Positions 42,358 through 51,352 of a DNA stretch of 64,000 nt are shown piece after piece. Below the pieces are notes generated by a model. That model had not been told where the DNA came from, ran no database searches, and saw only the letters and a program-made list of their open reading frames with translations. Each line of letters starts with the position of its first letter. Position 1 is the first letter of the stretch. This stretch comes from SG8-30 sp963715485 (GTDB lineage Bacteria > Pseudomonadota > Gammaproteobacteria > Steroidobacterales > Steroidobacteraceae), in the NCBI GenBank assembly GCA_963715485.1, contig OY970244.1:2294001-2358000 (forward strand), in the 5' to 3' direction. Both the position numbers and the translations under genes were made by a program.

Positions 42358-43494
42358 TTACCTCGCTTCAAGCCACGCACTGAAGCGTCTGACCGCTTCC
42401 GCGGTTTCGGCGCGAGAAACGGCAAAGGAAATACGAATCGTGTGCCGCCCCTCGATCGGGTCGAAGTCGAGGCCGGTGTTGAACGCCACGCCTGTGTCCT
42501 GAAGTAACTGCTTGCAGAATCCGAGCGAATCGTCGGTCAGGTGACTCACGTCGGCGTAGACATAAAATGCGCCGTCGGCAGGCGCCAGGTCTGTGACGCC
42601 CATCCTTCGCAGCGCGTCCATCAGCATCCGGCGGTTCTCGCCGTAGGTTTCGAGGTGGCGTGACAGCTCCTCATCCGCGTCCATCGCAGCCAGCGCTGCA
42701 TGCTGCGAGAGCGCCGACGGTGTCAGGAAGATGTTTCCCGAGTAACTGTTCATCTTCCCGACGAGCCCGTCAGGTGCAATCAGCCAGCCCAGACGCCAGC
42801 CTGTCATGCACCAGTACTTCGAAAAGCTGTTGATCACGATCGATGACGAGTCGATCTCGAGAGCCGACACGGCGGGCGGCCCGTAGCTGATGCCGTGGTA
42901 GATCTCATCCGAGATCAGCGCGATGGAGCGCCGCCGGCACACGTTGATCAAGGCGGTGAGTTCGCCACGATCCAGCATCGTACCGGTCGGGTTGGCGGGG
43001 CTCGCGACGATCAACGCCGCCGGGGCCGGATCGAGCGCCTCGATCATGGCCGCCGTCGGCTGGAAACGCGTTTCGGCTCCGCAGGGCAGTTCGACCGGCT
43101 GCATGCCGAGCGCGTTCAGGACGTTGCGATAGGCGGGATAGCCGGGCCGTCCCATGGCGACACGGTCCCCCGCCTCCAGCAGGACGGTAAACGCGAGAAG
43201 CAACGCGCCCGAGGCGCCGGGTGTCAGGACAACGCGTGCGGGAGCGACCTCGACGCCGTACCATTCCTGGTAATGCCGCGCGATACGCTCCCGCAGCGCG
43301 CCGCTCTCCCAGTAACCAAGCTTGTCCGAGCGCATGGCGCGCTCAGCGGCATCCAGCGCCACGCGCGGCGCGCCGGCAGATGGCTGGCCGACTTCCATGT
43401 GGATGACGTCGCGACCGCGGCGAGCAAGTTCGTGCGCCAGGCGGTTGATCGCAACGGCGTGGAAGGGCTCGACGAGATGGTCGCGCGGTGTCAC
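42358..43494 (-). CDS. PLP-dependent class I/II aminotransferase
   Basis: Fold-type I aminotransferase of the aspartate-aminotransferase superfamily. The 378-residue protein has VGQPSAGAP at the N-terminus, the Asn of ASPANPTGTML, the Asp-Tyr pair of ISDEIYHGISYG, the PLP lysine in SFSKYWCMTGWRLGW and the C-terminal substrate Arg in HTIRISFAVS. The SFSKYWCMTGWRLG pattern is common in unassigned aminotransferases, and the substrate cannot be named. It starts with GTG at 43494, overlapping the kdsB stop as GTGA, so it is coupled to kdsB. Confidence 0.88.
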   Translation of the reverse strand: MTPRDHLVEPFHAVAINRLAHELARRGRDVIHMEVGQPSAGAPRVALDAAERAMRSDKLGYWESGALRERIARHYQEWYGVEVAPARVVLTPGASGALLLAFTVLLEAGDRVAMGRPGYPAYRNVLNALGMQPVELPCGAETRFQPTAAMIEALDPAPAALIVASPANPTGTMLDRGELTALINVCRRRSIALISDEIYHGISYGPPAVSALEIDSSSIVINSFSKYWCMTGWRLGWLIAPDGLVGKMNSYSGNIFLTPSALSQHAALAAMDADEELSRHLETYGENRRMLMDALRRMGVTDLAPADGAFYVYADVSHLTDDSLGFCKQLLQDTGVAFNTGLDFDPIEGRHTIRISFAVSRAETAEAVRRFSAWLEAR

Positions 43495-44258
43495 GGGCGT
43501 CCAACCAGCAACAGGCGAACGCGCTCGAGGTCATCCACCGTATCCACGCCAGGGCCGGGTCGCTCGATGGCCTCGCCCACCACGATCGCCATGCCCAGGT
43601 GCAGCGCACGCAACTGTTCGAGCTTCTCGGCCAGCTCCAGCGGCGCGGGCGGCGCCGCGGCCAGGCGCTTGAGCGCGCCCACACGGTAGGCGTAGAGGCC
43701 CAGGTGTCGCCAGGCGCCGGAGAAATCCGTCTGCGTTGCCACACCCGCCGGAGGCGCCGTCACGATGCCAGGGAATCGGCGCGCGGCTGAAATACAGCGC
43801 CCTGCCGTCCCCGCGTCGCACGAGCTTCACCACCGCCGGATCCGGAACTCCTCGAGCGACTACAATCGGCGTCGCCGAGCGTCGCGATGTCGGCGCCCGG
43901 GATCGGCTCCCAGCAAGGCCGCTACCTGGCGGACCAGGGCCGGCGGCAGCAAGGGTTCGTCTCCCTGCACGTTGACCACCACGTCCGTATCGCGCCAGCC
44001 GCGACGAAGTGGCGACCTCGGCGAGGCGATCCGTACCGGACAGGTGCGAGGCTGCCGTCATCTGGACCTCGGCCCCGAAGCTCGCGCAGGCCGCTTCCAC
44101 CCTGGCGTCGTCCGTCGCGACGATCACTTCGACGGCACCCGAGGCGACGACGCGCTCGTGGACGTGCTGGATCATGGGCCGGCCGCGCGATGTCCGCAAG
44201 CGGCTTTGCCCGGCAACCGGGTGGAGGCGTAGCGTGCCGGAATAACCGCCCGAAACAT
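43491..44258 (-). pseudogene. kdsB: CMP-KDO synthetase KdsB, disrupted by about eight single-base indels
   Basis: Activates KDO for the LPS core. The family sequence can be followed end to end, but in changing frames: MFRAVIPARYASTRLPGK, GRPMIQHVHERVVASGAVEV, DVVVNVQGDEPLLPPALV, DPAVVKLVRRGDGRALYFSR and APIPWHRDG, then VATQTDFSGAWRHLGLYAYR. Frame changes fall near 44205-44207, 44185-44188, 44007-44008, 43896-43898, 43875-43876, 43862, 43836-43847 and 43744-43746; seven look like one extra base and one like a missing base. Corrected length is about 253 residues (E. coli 248). All catalytic segments are unmutated, so sequencing error is more likely than decay. It lies between ycaR and the aminotransferase, in the normal msbA-lpxK-ycaR-kdsB order. 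Confidence 0.88.
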
Positions 44259-44262
44259 GGCT

Positions 44263-44451
44263 TCAGCGCGCCAGCAGCGGGTCGTCCGACGACAGCTGTC
44301 TCGCTTCTTCCTCGAGCATCACGGGGACCTCATCCCGGATCGGGTACGCCAGCCGGTCGGCCCTGCAGATCAACTCGCGCGTGTCCCGCGAATGGACCAG
44401 CGGACCCTTGCAGATCGGGCAGGCAAGAATATCGAGCAGCTTGGTATCCAA
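44263..44451 (-). CDS. ycaR: YcaR / Trm112-like zinc-binding small protein
   Basis: The 62-residue protein reads DTKLLDILACPICKGPLVHS and ELICRADRLAYPIRDEVPVM, the UPF0434/Trm112 pattern with CPxC and one further Cys. Trm112 in eukaryotes and archaea activates methyltransferases; the bacterial role is not settled. It lies 4 bases before kdsB and 9 after lpxK, the same place as in E. coli. Confidence 0.93.
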   Translation of the reverse strand: MDTKLLDILACPICKGPLVHSRDTRELICRADRLAYPIRDEVPVMLEEEARQLSSDDPLLAR

Positions 44452-44460
44452 TGAAAACTC

Positions 44461-45456
44461 CTAGGCTCCCGGCGGGTGGCGCCGGCAGGCACCCTCGACG
44501 ATCGCAAGCAGCCGCTCGGCGTCAGCCGGGCTGAAGGCGGCGCCGACCTCGAGATACCAGTGCGCAGGGCCGGCGATCCCGACGCATTTTACGGCATCCT
44601 TCTCGGTCATCAGCACCGGCAAGTCATCGCCGCAAGTCAGCTGGGCCGCCGTGGGCGCGGCATGGTCCGGCAATGAACGCGCATCGCAGTCCACGCCGAG
44701 CTCGCGGAGCAGGCCGAAGAACCGTTCCGGGTGCCCGATGGCGGCGATCGCGTGCGCACGCCGCCCAGTGAAGACCTCGGCAGGCATGCTCTCGCCCGAC
44801 ACCACGCCGACGAAGCGAACGGGTTCCATGCGCATGCGCAGACCGCCCTGGAACTCGAAACCCTCGCCATTGATCACGACTGCATCCGCCTCCGCAAGCC
44901 TACTGGGCGCCTCCCGCAGCGGCCCTGCGGGCAGGCGACGGCCGTTACCGAGCCCGCGCCGGCCGTCCACGACGACGATCTCGACGTCGCGCTCAAGCGC
45001 GTAGTGCTGCAGGCCATCGTCAGACAGGATGACGTCGCAGTCGTCCTCGAGCAACCGCACGGTCGCCGGTCGGTCCGAACCGACCGCGACGCTGACGCCA
45101 CTGCGGCGCGCAATCATCGCCGGCTCGTCACCGGTTTCCACGACAGGATCCGACGGCCCGATCCTGCGAGCCTGCGCGCTGCTGCGCCCATAGCCTCGGC
45201 TGACGACACCCACGCGCTGGCCCCGCAGCCGAAGCTGCTCCGCGAGCCAGAGGATCAGCGGCGTCTTGCCGGTGCCGCCGACGGTGACGTTGCCCACCAC
45301 GATCACGGGCCGCGGAGAGCGATAGCACGAGAGGAGGCCAGCGCGGTACATCCACCGCCGCAGCAGGGCGAGGGCCGTAAACAGCCATGCCGCGGGCAGC
45401 AGCCACGCCCCGCGGCGCGTGCCTCCATACCATGTCCGGAGCAGCCAGTCGTGCAT
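44461..45456 (-). CDS. lpxK: tetraacyldisaccharide 4'-kinase
   Basis: Phosphorylates the lipid A precursor at the 4' position. The 331-residue inner-membrane-associated kinase has an N-terminal hydrophobic helix (AWLLPAAWLFTALALLRRW), the P-loop in VGNVTVGGTGKTPLILWL, and the conserved ILSDDGLQHYALERDVEIVV and LVMTEKDAVKC-type segment (VLMTEKDAVKCVGIAG). It sits 17 bases after msbA and 9 before ycaR; the three belong to one transcript. Confidence 0.95.
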   Translation of the reverse strand: MHDWLLRTWYGGTRRGAWLLPAAWLFTALALLRRWMYRAGLLSCYRSPRPVIVVGNVTVGGTGKTPLILWLAEQLRLRGQRVGVVSRGYGRSSAQARRIGPSDPVVETGDEPAMIARRSGVSVAVGSDRPATVRLLEDDCDVILSDDGLQHYALERDVEIVVVDGRRGLGNGRRLPAGPLREAPSRLAEADAVVINGEGFEFQGGLRMRMEPVRFVGVVSGESMPAEVFTGRRAHAIAAIGHPERFFGLLRELGVDCDARSLPDHAAPTAAQLTCGDDLPVLMTEKDAVKCVGIAGPAHWYLEVGAAFSPADAERLLAIVEGACRRHPPGA

Positions 45457-45473
45457 CCTGCCCCCGACCGGAC

Positions 45474-47243
45474 TCAGACGTTGAACTGCATTCGGTGCAG
45501 CGCCGCGTAGATGCCACCGCGGGCCAGCAGCTCGGCATGGGTACCGCTCTCGACCAGCCTCCCGTCGTCCAGCACGAGTATCCGGTCGGCGCTCTCGATG
45601 GTCGACAGTCGATGCGCGATGACCAGGGTGGTGCGGTCCCTGAGGAGTTTCAGCAGCGCCTGCTGGATTACGTGCTCGGACTCACTGTCCAGCGCCGAAG
45701 TTGCCTCGTCGAGGATCAACACCGGCGCGTCCTTGAGTAAGGCCCGCGCGATCGCCACGCGCTGCCGCTGCCCGCCCGACAGCAATGCCCCGCGCTCACC
45801 CACGCGCGTGTCGAGGCCGTCGGGCAGCTCGTCGGTGAATTCCATGACGTGGGCGGCGCGCGCCGCGGCCTCAACCTGCTCCGCGGACGCGCCGGGCGCA
45901 CTGAAGGCGATGTTGTTGCGAATGCTGTCGTCCACCAGGATCACATCCTGGCTAACGAGGCTCAGCTGCGCCCGCAGGTCCTTGAGCCGGTAGTCGCGCA
46001 GGTCCCGGCCATCCAGCAGGACCTGGCCGCTGGTCGCATCGTAGAAGCGCGGCAGCATGCTGACCAGCGTGGACTTGCCGCTGCCTGAGCGCCCGACGAT
46101 CGCGACGGTCTCGCCGGGCCGGGCGATGAAGCTGACATCCTTGAGCACGTGACCCTTCTCGGTCGCGTACAGGAAGGAGACCCCGCGGAATTCGATCTCA
46201 CCTCGGGCGCGATCGATGGCCAGCGTCCCGCCCTCACCCTCGCCCGGCGCATCGAGCAGTTCGAAAACGCTGTCGCCGGCGGCAATGCCCTGCTGCAACG
46301 GCCCGACGATTCCGACCAGGCGCCTGAGCGGTGCCGTAATCAGCAGCAGCGCAGTAAGGAAGGAGGTGAACTCGCCGATCGAGATGCCCTTGTCCAGCAC
46401 CTGGCGAATCGCGACATACATGACCGCAGCAAGCCCGAGGGCGGCGATCATCTGCACCACCGGGTTCGCCACGGCCTTGACCGTGACCAGCTTCATGTAG
46501 CTGGCGCGATTGTGCTCGTTGACCTCCTCGAACAGGTCTATCTCCTGTTGCTGCGCGTTGAACACCTTGATCATGCGGTGGCCTTCCAGCGCCTCCTTGG
46601 CCACCCGTGTCACGTTTCCCATAGAGCTCTGGATGCGCTGGCTGTAGCGGCGGAACAGCTTGCTGGTCACGCGCATCAGGCCGACGATCAGCGGCGCCAC
46701 TGCCAGCGCGAACAGCGTCAGGCGCCAGTTCATGTAGAACAGCCAGCCAAGCAGGCCGAGGATGGTAAGGGTGTCGCGGATCATCGAGGTGATCGCGGTC
46801 GTTGCCGCCTCGGCCACCAGCTCGATGTTGTAGGTCAGCCGCGACAGCAGCTGCGCGACTCCGGCCGTATCGAAGAACGACACCGGAAGGTACAGGTACT
46901 GCTTGAAGACTTCGCCTCGCAGGCTCTTGATGACCTGGCGGCCGACCCATCCCGGCGCCAGCACCGACAAGTAGTCGCCAACGCCCCGGGCGGCGAACAG
47001 CACGATGATCCCGGCGGGGACCAGCACCAGCACTTTTTCGTTGCGCTCCACGAAGGCGCCGTCAAGGAACTCCTTGACCAGCCACGCAAGCCCCGTGTCC
47101 ACCGCGGCGAACAGTGTCATGCCGAAGACGCCAAGCAGGAACATCGGCCAGTGCGGCTTGGCGTAAGCCAGCAACCGCAGGTAGATCTTCAGACCTCCGG
47201 CGGTGATCGGCGGCAGCGATGGGTCCTTCTTACGTTTGCTCAC
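45474..47243 (-). CDS. msbA: lipid A export ATP-binding/permease MsbA
   Basis: ABC exporter that flips lipid A-core across the inner membrane. The 589-residue half-transporter has six transmembrane segments (about 30-320) and an ABC domain with Walker A GRSGSGKSTL, signature LLSGGQRQRVAIARAL and Walker B VLILDEATSALD. Length matches E. coli (582). Its start overlaps the end of exbD by 14 bases, so exbB-exbD-msbA-lpxK are coupled. Confidence 0.96.
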   Translation of the reverse strand: MSKRKKDPSLPPITAGGLKIYLRLLAYAKPHWPMFLLGVFGMTLFAAVDTGLAWLVKEFLDGAFVERNEKVLVLVPAGIIVLFAARGVGDYLSVLAPGWVGRQVIKSLRGEVFKQYLYLPVSFFDTAGVAQLLSRLTYNIELVAEAATTAITSMIRDTLTILGLLGWLFYMNWRLTLFALAVAPLIVGLMRVTSKLFRRYSQRIQSSMGNVTRVAKEALEGHRMIKVFNAQQQEIDLFEEVNEHNRASYMKLVTVKAVANPVVQMIAALGLAAVMYVAIRQVLDKGISIGEFTSFLTALLLITAPLRRLVGIVGPLQQGIAAGDSVFELLDAPGEGEGGTLAIDRARGEIEFRGVSFLYATEKGHVLKDVSFIARPGETVAIVGRSGSGKSTLVSMLPRFYDATSGQVLLDGRDLRDYRLKDLRAQLSLVSQDVILVDDSIRNNIAFSAPGASAEQVEAAARAAHVMEFTDELPDGLDTRVGERGALLSGGQRQRVAIARALLKDAPVLILDEATSALDSESEHVIQQALLKLLRDRTTLVIAHRLSTIESADRILVLDDGRLVESGTHAELLARGGIYAALHRMQFNV

Positions 47244-47646
47244 TGATCGTCGCGATATTGACCTGGGTGAAGCCGAGCCGCGCCACCACGTCCATGGCCG
47301 TGACGACTACCTGATGGGTCGCTCGCCCGTCCGCGCGAATGGTGACCGGGGTGTCACGGCTGCCACCGGCGACCTTCTGCAGGGCTGCATTGAGCGTCTC
47401 GCGCGCATTGTTGACCAGTGCCTGGTCATTTACCCGGTAACTGCCCTGGGCGGTAACGGTGATCACGATCGGGTCCTGGATCGCGGTCACCGGCTCGTCG
47501 CTGGCGGTCGGCAGCTCGACACGCAGCCGTCCCTCCTCGACGAAAGTGGTGGAGACCATGAAGAAGATCACCAGCAGCAGCACGACGTCGATCAGCGACG
47601 TCAGGTTGAGCTCGGGGTCCTCGCGGCGGCGGGGACTGAGGTTCAT
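47230..47646 (-). CDS. exbD: ExbD/TolR family energy-transducing protein
   Basis: Partner of the ExbB/TolQ proton channel. The 138-residue protein has a short cytoplasmic N-terminus (NLSPRRREDPELNLTS), one transmembrane helix with the proton-carrying Asp in LIDVVLLLVIFFMVST and a periplasmic domain ending VNIATISEQT. ATG 47646 overlaps the exbB stop by 4 bases; the longer frame upstream is inside exbB. No TonB or TolA gene is in the window. Linkage to msbA is common in proteobacteria, so its role may be in envelope energisation. Confidence 0.92.
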   Translation of the reverse strand: MNLSPRRREDPELNLTSLIDVVLLLVIFFMVSTTFVEEGRLRVELPTASDEPVTAIQDPIVITVTAQGSYRVNDQALVNNARETLNAALQKVAGGSRDTPVTIRADGRATHQVVVTAMDVVARLGFTQVNIATISEQT

Positions 47647-48281
47647 GGACCTGGCGCTGCGGCCGACGCCGTCTTCGCGTCGAAGCGGTCGAAAGCCTGG
47701 ACCAGCTTGATCGCTTCCTTTTCCATCTCGATCACCAGCGCGTCGACCCGGCCACGCAGGTAGCGATAGCCAATCAGGGCTGGAATCGCCACGATCAACC
47801 CGGCCGCGGTCGTGATCAGCGCCTCGCCGATGCCTCCAGACAGCACGCGCGCGTCGCCAACCCCCTGCGAAGTGATGGCCTCGAAGGCCGAGATCATGCC
47901 CGTTACAGTCCCGAGCAGGCCTAGCAGAGGTGTGATAGCGGCGATTGTACCCAGCGTATTCAGGAAGCGCTCGAGCTCGTGGACCACGTGGCGACCCGTG
48001 TCCTCGATGACTTCTTTCATGATCTCGCGGCCCTGGTCGCGGGTGGCGAGGCCGACCGCCAGCACCCTGCCGAGCGGCGAGTTGTGCTCGAGCGCGGTGA
48101 GGTGGCGATCGGTCAATGTCCGGGTTTCGACCAGCTTCCAGACCTTGTCGGTCAACTCTCGAGGAATGACGCGCTTTTCCTGCAGCGTCCACAGCCGCTC
48201 AAGGATGATCGCCGCCGCTCCGATGGAGCAGACGATTATCGGCCACATGACCGGGCCGCCAGCCTGGATGATCTCCCACAT
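47643..48281 (-). CDS. exbB: MotA/TolQ/ExbB proton channel family protein
   Basis: The 212-residue protein starts MWEIIQAGGPVMWPIIVCS and has three transmembrane segments: about 10-32, then a pair containing TPLLGLLGTVTGMISAFEAI and GIGEALITTAAGLIVAIPAL, the conserved channel helices with the Thr residues. The start at 48281 removes a spurious extension. The gene begins 37 bases after comEC and is the first of exbB-exbD-msbA-lpxK. Confidence 0.93.
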   Translation of the reverse strand: MWEIIQAGGPVMWPIIVCSIGAAAIILERLWTLQEKRVIPRELTDKVWKLVETRTLTDRHLTALEHNSPLGRVLAVGLATRDQGREIMKEVIEDTGRHVVHELERFLNTLGTIAAITPLLGLLGTVTGMISAFEAITSQGVGDARVLSGGIGEALITTAAGLIVAIPALIGYRYLRGRVDALVIEMEKEAIKLVQAFDRFDAKTASAAAPGP

Positions 48282-48318
48282 GCGGCCCGCATGATACCGT
48301 GCCGGGCTCCCGCGAGCA

Positions 48319-50610
48319 TCATTGACGATGCCACCAACGCTTTCGCTCCAGCCGCCAGGCACGGGGCGGCGAGATGCCGGCATCTGGCTCGACCAGGACA
48401 CTGATCGCCCCGCCCTCAGCAGTCGTCAGCACAGCGGCACCGGCGTCGTGCCAGCGTTGGACCACTTCCGCGCGCGGCAGGCTCCAGCGGTTGCCGTAGC
48501 CTGCCGAAACCAGCGCCAATCGCGCGCCTACCGCTGCGACGAGCCCGGGCGAGGATGAGCTGCGGCTGCCGTGATGCGGAACCAGTACGATGTCTGCTGC
48601 AAGGGCCTGGGTGAGCATCGCGGCCTCGGCGCGCGCCTCCGGATCCGCTAACAGCAGCGCCGCGCCACCGCGGCCCTCGACATGCAGCGCACAGGATCCC
48701 TCGTTGCCCTGAAAGGAACCATCGGAAGGTGGGTGCTTGACTGCGAATCGGACACCGTCCCAGTGCCAGGAGTCGCCCGCCACGCAGCGACCATCGGCTT
48801 CTCCTTCGCGCGGATCTGGCCGGCCGCGCACGCTCGAGACCACGAATGAGCGGCGCAACACATCGAGTCCCCCTGAGTGATCCGAGTCATCGTGACTGAC
48901 CACCACCATGTCGATGTGCCGGATACCAAGTGAGCGCAGGTTGGGAACGACAGTCACTCGCGCCGCGGCGCCGCCACCCCGCCAGTGTGGCCCGGTATCA
49001 AAGACCAGCACGTGGGAGGCCGTGCGAACGACCGTCGCCAGGCCGTGACCCACGTCGAGTACGGTCAGTTCGAACGCGCCGCGCGCAGGCGCTACGGTCG
49101 GACGCAGCAAGACGGCACCCAGCAGGACTGCGGCGACGCATTTCAGGCCGCGACCCGGGACGATGACTGCCGCCAGCGCCGCGACCAGGCTGCAGGCCAG
49201 AAGCCAGGAAGGCGCCGCGGGCGGGCTGAGGGTGGCCCAGGCACCCTCCCCCACGCGAATCAGCAGCGGCCAGCAATGATCGAGTGCGGCGCCGAGGGAC
49301 GACCACACCCGGTCGGCAAGGTTGGGAGCGAATGGCAGCAGCGCAGTACCTGCAAGCGTCGCAGGCAGGATGCAAAAGGAGAACAGGGGGATCGCAAGCG
49401 CATTGACTGCCGGTCCGAAAACCGGGACTGCACCGAACGCCCCTACCAGCACCGGCGTCAGTACCACGGTGACCGCGGCCTGTGCCCTCGCGAAACTGCG
49501 CAGCGGTGCCGCGAAGCCCTGCCTCGGTTCGGTCAGGCCCAATAACGCGGCAACGGCACCAAACGAAAGCCAGAAACCTGCAGACGTCACCGCCAGCGGG
49601 TCTGCGGCAACCAACCCGATGGCTGCAACCGACAGCAGGTCGGCCGCGGACGCGTGGCGGCGCGCCAGACGCAGGCTGACCGCTACGCCAACCATCGCAA
49701 CCGTCCTGACAGTCGGCAACGACGCGCCGGCCAGCAACCCGTAAGCGCTGGTCACAACCAGCACCAACAGCGCCTGCCAGGACGGCCATCCGGACGACAA
49801 CCGGGCCACGGCCACCACCCCGTACAGCCTGCGCGACAGCAGCAGCACGGTCAGTGCAAAGGCCGTGACGTGCATGCCGGATATTGCGATGAGGTGCGCC
49901 GTCCCGGTGGCGACAAACGCATCGGTGAGCTCGGGAGGGATGTTGCCCCGGAGCCCCACTGCAAGACCCTGCAGGACGCCGGCTGAACGGGTGTGCCCGG
50001 CCGAATCTGCAATGCGTGCGGCGATCCAGGCGCGCGCAGCGGCGACTGGCGAACGAAGAACGCTGCTCGACGGCAGGGCCGGCTCGACCGGTCCGGTCAG
50101 GTAGCCGGTGGCGCCGTAGCCCCGGCGCAGCAAGTCCAGCTCGCGATCGTAGCCGCCGGGATTCGCCAGGCCGCTGCGGCAGCGCAGCCGGGCCGTCAGG
50201 CGCAGGGTCTCACCCGGCCGCGGCGTCGTCGTCGGCTCGTACCATGACAGGTGTACGAGTGCGGGCAGGCCCTGGGCGCGCGTCGCCGGACTGGTCTTCA
50301 GGTCGAAGTCGACGCGCCCGGGACGAACCTCGGCGGGAGCGTTGACCATGCCTAGCAGCTCTACCTGTTCGCGGTCGCGCTGGCACGGCCAGTCATCGGC
50401 AAGCGAGAGATGCCCCTGGGCGGAGGCCAGCACGAATCCCGCAACCAGGCCGGCAGCGGCACGATGACCCGCAAACAAGGCCAGTGCGCCAGCGCAGGCG
50501 ACAGTGACCAGGGTCAGTGGCGAAGGCAACACTGCCAGGCCGAAGACGAGCGCGGCGCCGGCAATGAACGCGACTGCGACAGCGGGCATGGGCAGCGGCC
50601 AGAGAGGCAA
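48319..50610 (-). CDS. comEC: ComEC/Rec2 DNA-uptake channel
   Basis: Inner-membrane channel that carries single-stranded DNA into the cytoplasm during natural transformation. The 763-residue protein has an N-terminal hydrophobic and OB-like (DUF4131) region, the Competence domain (about 215-490, ISGMHVTAFALTVLLLSRRL, ASLPTVRTVAMVG) and a C-terminal metallo-beta-lactamase-like domain with VLDVGHGLATVV, VVSHDDSDHSGGLDVL and VPHHGSRSSSS, the predicted metal ligands. It is full length, so transformation is possible if pilus genes exist elsewhere. It lies 42 bases after lolD. Confidence 0.95.
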   Translation of the reverse strand: MPLWPLPMPAVAVAFIAGAALVFGLAVLPSPLTLVTVACAGALALFAGHRAAAGLVAGFVLASAQGHLSLADDWPCQRDREQVELLGMVNAPAEVRPGRVDFDLKTSPATRAQGLPALVHLSWYEPTTTPRPGETLRLTARLRCRSGLANPGGYDRELDLLRRGYGATGYLTGPVEPALPSSSVLRSPVAAARAWIAARIADSAGHTRSAGVLQGLAVGLRGNIPPELTDAFVATGTAHLIAISGMHVTAFALTVLLLSRRLYGVVAVARLSSGWPSWQALLVLVVTSAYGLLAGASLPTVRTVAMVGVAVSLRLARRHASAADLLSVAAIGLVAADPLAVTSAGFWLSFGAVAALLGLTEPRQGFAAPLRSFARAQAAVTVVLTPVLVGAFGAVPVFGPAVNALAIPLFSFCILPATLAGTALLPFAPNLADRVWSSLGAALDHCWPLLIRVGEGAWATLSPPAAPSWLLACSLVAALAAVIVPGRGLKCVAAVLLGAVLLRPTVAPARGAFELTVLDVGHGLATVVRTASHVLVFDTGPHWRGGGAAARVTVVPNLRSLGIRHIDMVVVSHDDSDHSGGLDVLRRSFVVSSVRGRPDPREGEADGRCVAGDSWHWDGVRFAVKHPPSDGSFQGNEGSCALHVEGRGGAALLLADPEARAEAAMLTQALAADIVLVPHHGSRSSSSPGLVAAVGARLALVSAGYGNRWSLPRAEVVQRWHDAGAAVLTTAEGGAISVLVEPDAGISPPRAWRLERKRWWHRQ

Positions 50611-50652
50611 CTGCAGACCACACTACCCCGGCCCGGCTGGCCGCGGCATCGC

Positions 50653-51342
50653 TCAAGCGGTGTGTTGGACCAGTTTTCCGCCGCTCAGGGTGACGACCCG
50701 GTCCATGCGTGCGGCGAGTCTTTCGTCGTGCGTGACAATGACCAGGCTGGTGCCGAATTCGCGGTTCAGCTCCAGCATCAACTCGAAGACCTGCGCGGCG
50801 TTGGCACCGTCGAGGTTGCCGGTCGGTTCGTCCGCCAGGACGATGCGTGGCGAGGTGACCAGGGCACGTGCGACCGCCGCCCGCTGGCGCTCGCCGCCCG
50901 ACAGTTCCGCCGGGCGGTGCTCGAGCCTGGCACCGAGTCCGACCCGTCCCAACAGTTCACGCGCACGCGCGTAGGCCAGCCTGCCTTGCTCGCGACGAAC
51001 CAGCAACGGCATGGCGACGTTCTCCAGTGCACTGAACTCAGGCAACAGGTGATGAAACTGGTAGACGAAGCCGACCGCCCGGTTGCGCAGGCGACCGCGG
51101 GCGGTCTCGTCAAGCGACGCCAGCTGCTCACCGTCGATCCAGACCGACCCGCCGGTTGGGTCATCCAGGCCGCCGAGCAGCTGCAGCAGCGTGGTCTTGC
51201 CGGAGCCCGAGGCGCCGATGATGGCCACACGCTCACCTGCGGCAACCGAGAACTCGACGCCGTCGAGTACGGTAAGGGTCACGGGCCCCTGGCGGAATTC
51301 CTTGCGCAGGTTGCTGCAGGCAAGCACGGCCGTTTCTGTCAT
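50653..51342 (-). CDS. lolD: lipoprotein-releasing system ATPase LolD
   Basis: ATPase of the LolCDE transporter that extracts lipoproteins for LolA. From ATG 51342 it has 229 residues with Walker A GASGSGKTTL, Q-loop YQFHHLLPEFSALENV, signature LSGGERQRAAVARAL and Walker B IVLADEPTGNLD. The YQFHHLLPEF sequence is diagnostic of LolD. A longer frame to 51516 overlaps the upstream permease gene. It follows the two permease genes, 10 bases after the second. Confidence 0.96.
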   Translation of the reverse strand: MTETAVLACSNLRKEFRQGPVTLTVLDGVEFSVAAGERVAIIGASGSGKTTLLQLLGGLDDPTGGSVWIDGEQLASLDETARGRLRNRAVGFVYQFHHLLPEFSALENVAMPLLVRREQGRLAYARARELLGRVGLGARLEHRPAELSGGERQRAAVARALVTSPRIVLADEPTGNLDGANAAQVFELMLELNREFGTSLVIVTHDERLAARMDRVVTLSGGKLVQHTA

Positions 51343-51352
51343 CACGGGTTCC

